This document shows positions 32,973 to 41,500 of a stretch of 53,965 nt of DNA, piece after piece. This DNA comes from Streptomyces griseoaurantiacus (GTDB taxonomy: Bacteria; Actinomycetota; Actinomycetes; Streptomycetales; Streptomycetaceae). The position numbers and the translations under genes are program-made. Every line of letters starts with the position of its first letter. Positions within the stretch are counted from its first letter, which is position 1. The notes beneath the pieces were generated by a model. The model did not search any database. It saw only the letters and a list, made by a program, of their open reading frames with translations, and was not told the origin of the DNA. The DNA lies in NCBI GenBank assembly GCA_014656015.1, contig BNBP01000046.1, positions 1 through 53,965 on the forward strand, given 5' to 3'.

Positions 32973-33377
32973 GGGTGCGCCCCACCTTTCCCCAAGGCCC
33001 GCCCCGGCGGCCCGCCGGAAGCGGGAGCGGGACGAACGGGCGTTCGCGTGCCGGGTGTTCGCCGTACGAGTCTGTGCCGCCGGGCTGACCGCCCGCTGAC
33101 CGATGACTGACGGCCCGCTGACCGGCCGGCGCCGCCGCATCCGGAACCGGGGCGTCACGGGCGGTACGCGCACGGCGACGGTCCCCCGCGTCAGCCATCG
33201 GTCAGTGGCCGGTCAGTCATCGGTCAGGCCGCCGGGCGAGACTCGGGCTCGGACAGCGGCCCGGACGGCGGTCCCGGGCGGCGGCCGCGAGGACGGCCGC
33301 TGCGACCCGCGGCCCGAGGGGCGAGGGGCGAGGGGCCGCGTGACGGCGGCTCGGGATCCGGCAGACGAGGAGCTCAT
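32973..33377. promoter_or_regulatory. redQ-redP divergent promoter with two SARP-type operator arrays
   Basis: Two mirror-image arrays lie here. Towards redQ (minus strand), GTCAG cores begin 11 bp apart, represented on the plus strand by CTGAC at 33085, 33096, 33107 and 33118. Towards redP (plus strand), GTCAG begins at 33190, 33201, 33212 and 33223. In both, the gene-proximal GGTCAG is followed by 11 nt and then AGACTCG (33073-33067 on the minus strand; 33239-33245 on the plus strand). Repeats at 11-bp period directly before a -10-like hexamer (CAGACT / GAGACT) are the SARP operator pattern, so RedD is the expected ligand. CTGACCGATGACTGAC (33096-33111) has its exact complement at 33212-33227. 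Confidence 0.8.
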
Positions 33378-34406
33378 GTGGTGGCACGTCGTACGGATAC
33401 GGACGGCAGGCGCGCCGCCGTCGTGGCCGGCGTCGGCAGCTGTCTGCCGGCCCGGACCGTGCCCAACGAGGAGCTGGCCGCGCGGCTGGACACCTCCGAC
33501 GCGTGGATCCGCTCGCGGACCGGCATCGCCCGGCGCCATGTCGCGGCCCCGGGCACGGCCACGTCCGACCTCGCCGTCGGCGCGGGCGCCCGGGCCCTGA
33601 AGTCCTCGGGCGAACCCGCCGTGGACGCCGTCCTCGTGGCGACGACCACCCCGGACCGCCCCTGCCCGGCGACCGCCCCGCTCGTGGCCGCCCGGCTGGG
33701 CATGACGGGAGCGGCCGCCCACGACGTCTCCGCCGTCTGCACCGGCTTCGTCTACGCGCTGGCGAGCGCGGCCGGCCTGATCCTCGCGGACGTGGCCGAA
33801 CGCGTCCTCGTGATCGGCGCGGAGACCTTCTCCACCCTCCTCGACCCCGGCGACCGCTCCACCTCCGTGATCTTCGGGGACGGGGCCGGCGCCGTGGTCC
33901 TGCGCTCCGGCACCGCGGGCGAACCCGGCGCGCTCGGCCCCTTCGACCTGGGCAGCGACGGGGAGAGCGAGGCCCTCATCACCGTGCCCGCGGGCGGCTC
34001 GCGCCAGCGCCTGTCCGGGGTGCCGCCGCGCCCCGGCGAGGAGTTCTTCACCATGTCGGGCAAGGAGGTGTTCCGGCACGCGGTCCGCCGCATGACCGGC
34101 TCCGCGAAGGCGGTGCTCGCCCGGGCCGGCTGGACCGCCGAGGACGTGGACCACATGGTCGGCCACCAGGCCAATTCCCGTATCACCCAGCACGTCGCGG
34201 AGGGCATCGGCCTGCCCCCGCAGCGGTGCTTCAGCAACATCGCCGAGGTGGGGAACACGGCCGCCGCCTCCATCCCCCTCGCCCTCGACCAGGCACACGC
34301 CAAGGGAGTGCTGCGGCCGGGCCAACGGGTGCTGCTCACCGCGTTCGGCGGCGGGCTGACCTGGGGCTCGACGGTGCTGACCTGGCCGCGCCTCGACCCG
34401 TCCTGA
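33378..34406 (+). CDS. redP: RedP, 3-oxoacyl-ACP synthase III (FabH type)
   Basis: 342 aa from a GTG at 33378 with GAGGAG upstream. KAS III triad: DVSAVCTGFVYAL (Cys), VGHQANSRI (His) and NIAEVGNTAAASIP (Asn). It starts the fatty chain by condensing an acetyl-CoA (or branched starter) with malonyl-RedQ. Starter choice decides the alkyl chain, which cannot be read from the sequence. First gene of the 20-kb rightward unit and opposite redQ over the SARP-type region. Confidence 0.93.
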   Translation: MVARRTDTDGRRAAVVAGVGSCLPARTVPNEELAARLDTSDAWIRSRTGIARRHVAAPGTATSDLAVGAGARALKSSGEPAVDAVLVATTTPDRPCPATAPLVAARLGMTGAAAHDVSAVCTGFVYALASAAGLILADVAERVLVIGAETFSTLLDPGDRSTSVIFGDGAGAVVLRSGTAGEPGALGPFDLGSDGESEALITVPAGGSRQRLSGVPPRPGEEFFTMSGKEVFRHAVRRMTGSAKAVLARAGWTAEDVDHMVGHQANSRITQHVAEGIGLPPQRCFSNIAEVGNTAAASIPLALDQAHAKGVLRPGQRVLLTAFGGGLTWGSTVLTWPRLDPS

Positions 34407-34561
34407 CGGGCCGCCCACCGAGAACGGGAGAGAGCAGCAGCGCAAGCCCCCACCCGCCCACGCGCCGCCCGAGCCGCAAGGCACCGGCCACGGCCACCGC
34501 CCCCGCCGTCGACCCGTGGCAACCCGACCGAGGGCTGCCGGACACACAGCCGAGGACGACC

Positions 34562-34822
34562 ATGAGCACCCAGCAGTCAATCATCGACCACATCGCCGAG
34601 GCCTGGCTCGACGGCGACGCCGACGGGCTCGACGCACAGGTCCCCCTCGCCGAACTCAACATCGTCGACTCCGCCGAGATCTTCTCCCTCGTGCACTACC
34701 TCCAGGACCGCTTCCGGATCACCGTGCCGCTGCGGGAGATCGCCCCGGCCAACTTCCGCGACGTCGAGGCGATCGCGGCACTCGTCGAACGGCTCCGGGG
34801 CGAGAAGGAGGGCGCCCGATGA
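34562..34822 (+). CDS. redO: RedO, peptidyl carrier protein
   Basis: 86 aa. Single carrier domain with the modified serine in LNIVDSAEIFSLV. Proline is loaded by RedM and oxidised by RedW to pyrrolyl-2-carboxyl while bound here. It follows redP after a 155-bp gap with an Ala/Thr-rich non-coding feel and precedes redN with an ATGA overlap. Confidence 0.92.
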   Translation: MSTQQSIIDHIAEAWLDGDADGLDAQVPLAELNIVDSAEIFSLVHYLQDRFRITVPLREIAPANFRDVEAIAALVERLRGEKEGAR

Positions 34823-36741
34823 CGAGCGCCACCGAGGACACGCGGGACCGGGAAGCCGTGCACCGGCGGATCGTGGACATCGTCGCCTCCCGCACGCTGT
34901 ACGAGGAGTCCTACCTCCAGCCCGACAGCCACTTCGAGGCGGACCTCGGGATCGACTCGGTGATCCTCGAGTCCATCCTCGCCTCGGTCAACGAGGACTT
35001 CGCCCTGAGCCCGCCGCTCACCGGGGACCCCACGACGATCCGGGAACTCGTCGACGCCGTGCGGCGGGCCCGGGGGGACGGCGAGGAGGACGCGCGGGGG
35101 GACGTCCGGGACGAGACCTCGGCCGACGGGGCCGAGACCACGGCCGAGGGCGACGCGGCGGCCGAGGGCGACGCCGTGCTGGAGACGGTGCTCGCCGCCG
35201 CGCAACGGCACACCGCCTACGCCCGCCACCAGCTCCCCGTCGACGCCGACCTGGAGAGCGAACTCGGCATCGACTCCGTCCTCCTCGCCTCCGTCCTCGC
35301 CGACGCCTCCCGCGACCTCGGCCTCGCCCACGGCCTCGCCGACGGCCTGGCGGACTCCCCCGGCGCGAGCACGCTGCGCGGCCTCGCGGACGGACTGCGC
35401 GCGGCCCGGGACGCCGGCGGACCCGCGGCGCCTGCGGCCCCCGCCGCACAGGAGGCACCCTCCCCGCAGGCGGCCCCCGAGTGGGACGGCCGCTCGATGA
35501 AGGACTTCGTCGAGAAGCGCGATCCCGACCTGTTCGCCAAGACCCGGAGCTTCGCCCCCTACCTGCGGCGGCGGGAGGCCGAGCACCTCTACTGGTACGG
35601 CATGCCGCTGCGCTCCCGGTGCGGCAACAAGGCCGTCATCCTCGACGAACAGACCGGCCGCGAACGCGAGTTCCTCATGTTCGCCTCCAACAACTACCTC
35701 GGCCTCGCCAACCACCCCCGGGTGGTCGAGGCCGTCTGCGAGGCCACCCGCTCCTACGGGGCGACCCACACCGGCTCCCGCTTCATCGGCGGCACCAACG
35801 CCCTGCACAAGGAACTCGAACGCCGGCTCGCCGCCTTCAAGCAGCGCCCGGCCTGCATCGTCTATCCCGGCGGCTACGCGGCCAACCTGGGCACGATCTC
35901 CGCGCTGGTCAAGAGCTACGACACCCTCGTGGTCGACCGGCTCAACCACATGAGCATCGCCGACGGGGCCCGTCTCTCCGGCGGCATCCGCAAGATCTAC
36001 CAGCACAACGACATGGCGGACCTGGAGCGCATCCTCAAGCGCGCCGACGACCGCTCCGGGGGCCGCCTGATCGTCGCCGACGGCGTGTTCAGCATGCACG
36101 GCGACCTCTGCGACCTGCCCGAGATCGTCCGCCTGGCCAAGGAGCACGACGCCCGCGTCATGATCGACGACGCCCACGCCACCGGCGTCCTGGGCGAACG
36201 CGGCACCGGCACCACCGAGCACTTCGGCCTCAAGGGCGAGGTCGACCTCGAACTCGGCACGATGAGCAAGGCGCTCGCGGGCATGGGCGGCTTCGTCGTC
36301 GGCGAGGAGGAGGTGATCGAGTACCTCCGCTACTACGCGAACTCCTACGTCTTCGCCGCCAACATCCCGGCCGGGGTGGCCGCGGGACTCATCGCGGCGA
36401 TCGACGTCATCGAGTCGGAACCCGGACGGATCACCCGGCTGTGGGACAACATCCGTTTCCTGCGCGGCCAGTTGGCCGACGCCGGCTTCGACCTGGAGAA
36501 CACCCGCAGCGCCATCCTGCCCCTCGTCGTCGGCGACGAGCGCAAGGCCATGGAGATGGGCCGCGCCGTGCGGGCCCGGGGGCTGTACTGCCAGACCGTG
36601 GTCTTCCCCGGGGTACCGCTCGGCGACGCCCGGCTGCGGGTCAGCGTCACCTCGGAGCACACGAGGGAGGACCTGGAGAACGCCGCCGGGATCTTCGTCG
36701 AGGCGGCCCGCGAGGTCGGCGTCCTGCCCTCGGCGGCGTGA
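34819..36741 (+). CDS. redN: RedN, ACP-ACP-oxoamine synthase
   Basis: 640 aa. Two carrier domains (EADLGIDSVILES near 46; SELGIDSVLLAS near 152) joined by an acidic Ala/Asp linker, then a PLP-dependent alpha-oxoamine synthase (about 230-640): FASNNYLGLANHP, GATHTGSRFIGGT, VMIDDAHATGVLG and GTMSKALAGMGGF with the Schiff-base lysine. It accepts the acyl chain from RedX and condenses it decarboxylatively with serine to give the hydroxymethyl-bipyrrole (HBM), as PigH does in Serratia. Starts in the redO stop. Confidence 0.92.
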   Translation: MTSATEDTRDREAVHRRIVDIVASRTLYEESYLQPDSHFEADLGIDSVILESILASVNEDFALSPPLTGDPTTIRELVDAVRRARGDGEEDARGDVRDETSADGAETTAEGDAAAEGDAVLETVLAAAQRHTAYARHQLPVDADLESELGIDSVLLASVLADASRDLGLAHGLADGLADSPGASTLRGLADGLRAARDAGGPAAPAAPAAQEAPSPQAAPEWDGRSMKDFVEKRDPDLFAKTRSFAPYLRRREAEHLYWYGMPLRSRCGNKAVILDEQTGREREFLMFASNNYLGLANHPRVVEAVCEATRSYGATHTGSRFIGGTNALHKELERRLAAFKQRPACIVYPGGYAANLGTISALVKSYDTLVVDRLNHMSIADGARLSGGIRKIYQHNDMADLERILKRADDRSGGRLIVADGVFSMHGDLCDLPEIVRLAKEHDARVMIDDAHATGVLGERGTGTTEHFGLKGEVDLELGTMSKALAGMGGFVVGEEEVIEYLRYYANSYVFAANIPAGVAAGLIAAIDVIESEPGRITRLWDNIRFLRGQLADAGFDLENTRSAILPLVVGDERKAMEMGRAVRARGLYCQTVVFPGVPLGDARLRVSVTSEHTREDLENAAGIFVEAAREVGVLPSAA

Positions 36742-36754
36742 GGCGGAGGCGACG

Positions 36755-38587
36755 GTGACACAGGCGGAGACGACACAGGCGGAGACGACGCACGCGGGGA
36801 CGACGCACGCGCACACCGGGCGGGTCGCGGACGAGGAGGACCTCGCGCTCGTCCGGCTGCCCCGCCCCCTCCCCCCGGGGCGGGCGGCCCGCCCCGCCCT
36901 CGTGGGGGAGCGGACCGTGACCTACGGAGAGCTGAGCGGGACGGCCGACGCCGTGGCCGCGGCGCTCCTCGCCCTCGGCGCCGCGACCGGCGACCGCGTG
37001 GCCGTCTGGACGGACAAACGGCCCCGCTACGCCGAGGCGATCCTCGGCGCCCTCCGGGCCGGGTGCGCCTACGTCCCCCTGGACGGCGGCCAGCCGGCGA
37101 GCCGGGTCGCCACCGTCCTCGCCGACTGCGCACCGGTCGCCCTCCTCACCGACCGCCGGCACTGGGCCCTCCTGTCCGGTCTGCCCCTGCCGGGCTCGCT
37201 CCGGACGATCGTCCTCACGGAGGACACGGAGGACACGGAGGACACGGAGGACACGGAGGACACGGAGGACACGGAGGACACGGAGGCGGGTGTGGGCGCG
37301 GAGGCTGGTGTGGGCGCGGGCACGTCCACGGCCCCGGACCCGGGCACGTCCACGGCCCCGGCTCAGGCCCCGGACCCCGCGCAGGAGCCGTCGGCCGCCC
37401 CCGCCCCGCCCCCCACGGCCGTCCCCGTCCGCACCTGGGCGGAGTTCACCGCCGGACGGCGCCTCGCGCACGAGCCCACCCCGGGCCGCGACGACCTCGC
37501 CGCCCTCCTCTACACCTCCGGCTCGACCGGCACCCCCAAGGGCGTCCGCATCAGCTACCGCAATCTCGCCGCCTTCCTGCGGTGGGCGCGCTCCGAACTG
37601 CTCCCCGGCCCGGACGACGTCTTCGCCAACCACGCCTCGTTCAACTTCGACCTGTCCACCTTCGACCTGTTCGCCGCCCTGTCGGCCGGTGCCCGCGTCT
37701 GGATCGTCCCCGAGGACCAGGCCCGCGATCCCGGTGCCCTCGCCGCCGGCATCCGCGCGCACGGCGTCACGATCTGGTACTCCGTGCCCTCGGTGCTGCA
37801 CCTGCTCACCGCCTCCGGCGCGCTCACGCCCGGGGTCGTGCGCACCCTGCGCCACGTCCTGTTCGCCGGGGAGGTCTTCCCGATCGGTCAACTGCGGTCC
37901 CTGGCCGCGCTGCTGCCGCCCGGCACGGAGCTGTACAACCTGTACGGCCCCACGGAGACCAACGTCTGCACCTACCACCGTGTCCGCCCCCAGGACCTGA
38001 ACCGCACCGAACCCGTGCCGATCGGCCGCCCGGTCACCGGCGCCCGCGCGTTCCTCGTCGACGAGGACGGCCGCCCCCTCGACGGCCCGGACGCCCTCGG
38101 CGAACTGGTCGTGGAGGGCGACTGCGTCACCCCCGGCTACTGGGGCCGGGAGACCGGACCCGTCGCCGCGGACCACCGGCGGCACCGCCACGCCACCGGC
38201 GACCTCGTCGCCCGCGAGGGGGACGAACTGGTCTACCGGGGCCGCAAGGACCGCATGGTCAAGCTGTCCGGGTACCGCGTCGAACTGGGCGAGATCGAGG
38301 CCGCCGTGCTCCGGCACCCGGACGTCGCCGACGCGGCCGCCGTCCTCGACACGGCGGGCGGCGACCGCCGCATCGCCCTCTACTACACGCTGCGGACCCC
38401 CGGCCGGGGCCCCGGCCTCCTCGCGCTCAAGCGGCACTGCGCGCGGTACCTGCCCCGCTACATGCTCCCGCGGACCGCGACCCGCCTGGACGAACTGCCG
38501 CGCAACGCCAACGGCAAGACGGACTACCGCCTGCTGTCCGGGACGGCCGGCGCCGCCCGGCCCGCGCGGGCCCTGCCCGGAAGGTGA
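36755..38587 (+). CDS. redM: RedM, L-prolyl-AMP ligase
   Basis: 610 aa from a GTG at 36755. AMP-forming adenylation domain: LYTSGSTGTPKGV (P-loop), FNFDLSTFDLF, LYNLYGPTETNVCT, TGDLV, RKDRMVKLSGYRVELGEIE and the C-terminal catalytic lysine in ANGKTDYR. It activates L-proline and loads it on RedO. Oddities: the N-terminus consists of short TQAETTHAGTT repeats, and between the A3-preceding region and the P-loop (about 150-240) is an 85-residue low-complexity insert, starting with seven EDT triplets encoded by a 9-bp tandem repeat (37217-37285) and continuing as Gly/Thr/Pro repeats. The core motifs are otherwise complete. Confidence 0.9.
   Translation: MTQAETTQAETTHAGTTHAHTGRVADEEDLALVRLPRPLPPGRAARPALVGERTVTYGELSGTADAVAAALLALGAATGDRVAVWTDKRPRYAEAILGALRAGCAYVPLDGGQPASRVATVLADCAPVALLTDRRHWALLSGLPLPGSLRTIVLTEDTEDTEDTEDTEDTEDTEDTEAGVGAEAGVGAGTSTAPDPGTSTAPAQAPDPAQEPSAAPAPPPTAVPVRTWAEFTAGRRLAHEPTPGRDDLAALLYTSGSTGTPKGVRISYRNLAAFLRWARSELLPGPDDVFANHASFNFDLSTFDLFAALSAGARVWIVPEDQARDPGALAAGIRAHGVTIWYSVPSVLHLLTASGALTPGVVRTLRHVLFAGEVFPIGQLRSLAALLPPGTELYNLYGPTETNVCTYHRVRPQDLNRTEPVPIGRPVTGARAFLVDEDGRPLDGPDALGELVVEGDCVTPGYWGRETGPVAADHRRHRHATGDLVAREGDELVYRGRKDRMVKLSGYRVELGEIEAAVLRHPDVADAAAVLDTAGGDRRIALYYTLRTPGRGPGLLALKRHCARYLPRYMLPRTATRLDELPRNANGKTDYRLLSGTAGAARPARALPGR
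37217..37285 (+). repeat. 9-bp tandem repeat in redM
   Basis: Seven copies of ACGGAGGAC (coding EDT) run without interruption. The unit is a multiple of three, so copy change keeps the frame. Two more short repeats follow: about 18 bp (GCGGAGGCTGGTGTGGGC-like) and 21 bp (GGCACGTCCACGGCCCCGG-like). Confidence 0.9.
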
Positions 38588-38598
38588 CGGAGACGCAC

Positions 38599-41500
38599 AT
38601 GAACCAAGGCCCGACCGGCCCGTACGGGCGGGGCGCGGAACCGGCGACGGTTGCCGGGCTCCTGCGGCACCACCGCGAGCACCGCCCGGACGCCCTCGCC
38701 TACCGCTTCCTCACGGCCGCCGACGACGCGGGCCCGGACGGCGGCGAGTCGCTCACCTACCGGCAACTCGACCTGCGCGTCCGCGCGGTGGCCGCCCGCC
38801 TCCAGCGCGAGGACCTGACCGGGAAGCCGGTCCTGCTGCTGCACCCGCCGGGGCTCGACTACGTCACCGCCTTCCTCGGCTGCCTGTACGCGGGGGCCGT
38901 CGCCGTCCCCGCGTACCCGCCGGACACCCGGCGCTTCGGCCAGACCATGCCCCGCCTCGCCGCGATCGCCCGGGACGCGCGGGCCACACACGCCCTGACC
39001 ACCCCGGAGATCTCCCGTTTCCTGGACGGCCGTCCCGAGGACCTCGCCGCGCTCGGCCTCGGCGGCCTGCGCCTGCTGGTGACCGGCGGCGCCGACACCA
39101 CCGGCGCCGAGGAATGGCGGGACCCCGGCCCCGGCCGGCGGGGACCGGCGTTCCTCCAGTACACCTCGGGCTCGACCTCGTCCCCCAAGGGCGTCATGGT
39201 CGGCGACGACAACCTGCTGCACAACCTCCGCGCGATCCACCGCAGGCTGGAGCACGACGCCGGCTCCGGCATGGTCTCCTGGCTGCCGCCGTACCACGAC
39301 ATGGGCCTCATCGGAGGCATCCTCACCCCGCTGTACGGCGGTTTCCCGGCCCACCTGATGGCGCCCATGACCTTCGTCCGGCGCCCGCTGCTGTGGCTGG
39401 AGACCCTGTCCCGCACCCGCGCCTCCACCAGCGTCGCCCCCAACTTCGGCTTCGAGACCTGCGTCCGCAGGATCACCGAGGAGGAGAGCGAGGGGCTGGA
39501 CCTCGGCCACTGGCGGCTCGCGCTGAACGGGGCCGAGCCGGTGCGCGCCGACACCCTGCGGCGCTTCACCGACCGCTTCGCCGCCCACGGCTTCCGGCAG
39601 GAGGCCCTCCTGCCCTGCTACGGCCTCGCCGAGGCCACCTTGATGGTGACCGGCGTCCGGGCCGACCGGGCCCCCGTCCTCGGCGCCTTCGCCACCCGCG
39701 ACCTGGGCGCCGGCACCGTCCGGCCCGCCTCCGCCGCGGGGGACGGCCCGGCGACCGAGGTCGTCGGATGCGGTCCGCCGGTGGACGGCGTGGACGTCGC
39801 CCTCGTCGACCCGGACACCCGGCGAAGGATCACCGCGGGCGACCGCGTCGGGGAGATCTGGCTCTCCGGGGGCAGCGTCGCCCACGGCTACTGGCGCCGC
39901 CCCGACGCCACCGAGAAGACCTTCGGCGCCCGTATCGAGGGGGAGGAGGACACCCCCCGGCTCCGCACGGGCGACCTCGGCTTCCTGCGCGAGGGCGAGC
40001 TGTACGTCGTCGGCCGCACCAAGGACGTCGTCATCGTGCAGGGCCGCAACCACTACCCGCACGACATCGAGCTGACGGCGGAACGCACCGACCCCCGGCT
40101 GCGCACGGGCAGCGGCGCGGTCTTCTCCGTCGAGGTGGACGGCGCCGAGCGGATGGTCCTCGCCCACGAGGTCGAGGGCCGCCGCGTCGAGGACGCGCCC
40201 GCGCTGCTGGCCCGGCTGCGCACCGCCGTCGCCGAGGCGCACGAGGTCACCCCGCACGCCGTCCTCCTCCTCAGACGCTCGACGGCGCACAAGACGACCA
40301 GCGGCAAGATCCAGCGCCGGGCGTGCCGGAGGGACTTCCTCGACCTGGGGCTGACGGTGGTGGCGGCGAGCGTCACCCGGGACGAGGCGGCCCCCGCGGA
40401 CACGGTGCCGGTCCCGGACGGGCTCGCCGGGCTGCCCGCCGAGCGCCGCAGGCAACGCGTGGTCGAGGCGGTCACCGAGACCCTGACCGGGATCGCCCCG
40501 GCGGACGACCCCCCGGACATCACCGGGTGGACGTTCGCCGAACTGGACCTCGACTACCCGGCGCTGCTGACCGCCGTGCGCGAGCTGGAGCGACGGCTCG
40601 GCGTGAGCGTCCCCTGCGGCGAACTGCTCGTCCGGCCACGGGTGGAGACGCTGCTCACCCTGTTCCTCGACGCGCACCGCCCCCCGGACACCCCGCCGGC
40701 GCCCGCCCCGGCCCCCACCGTGACGTACGGCCCCGAGGCGGTCGAGGAGTGGCTGGTCCGGCGCATCGGGGACCGTCTGGGGCTGCCGCCGGCGGCGGTC
40801 GACCCCACCCGCCCGCTGACCTCGCTCGGCCTGGACTCCCGGCAGGCCGTCGAGCTCGTGACCGAACTCGGCACGCTGACCGGCCGCCCCCTCACCACCG
40901 GCACGGTCTTCGAGCACCCGACGGTACGGGCGCTCGCCGGCCACGTCGGCACGGCATCCGAGGACTCCTCGGCCCGCACGGCATCCGAGGACTCCCCGGC
41001 CCCCGCGGCCCGCACGGCATCCGAGGACTCCTCGGCCCGCACGGCACCCGAGGGCTCCCCGGCCCCCGCGGCCCGCACGGCGGCCGTCCCGGTCCCGCCG
41101 CCCGCCCCGCCCGGCGCCGACGAGCCCGTCGCGGTCGTCGGGATCGGCTGCCGCTTCCCCGGCGCCCCCGACGCGGACGGCTTCTGGCGGCTCCTCGTGG
41201 ACGGCCGCGACGCGATCACCGAGGTGCCCCGGGAGCGCTGGGACGCCACTCGGGTCGACGCCCCCGCGCACGGCGGATTCCTCGACGGCGTCGACGAGTT
41301 CGACGCCCGCCTCTTCGGCATGTCGGCACGCGAGGCCGCCCGCACCGACCCGCAGCAGCGGCTGCTCCTCGAAGTGGCCCGCCAGACCCTGGACGACGCC
41401 GGACTCGACCCGGCCCGCCTCGCCGGCACCGCCACCGGCGTCTTCGTCGGCATCAGCAGCCACGACTACTCGGCGCTGCAGATGTCCCGCCCCGAGGACA

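Noticed and set aside
37217..37285. Possible CRISPR-like array
   Set aside because: Contiguous 9-bp in-frame coding repeat with no spacers.
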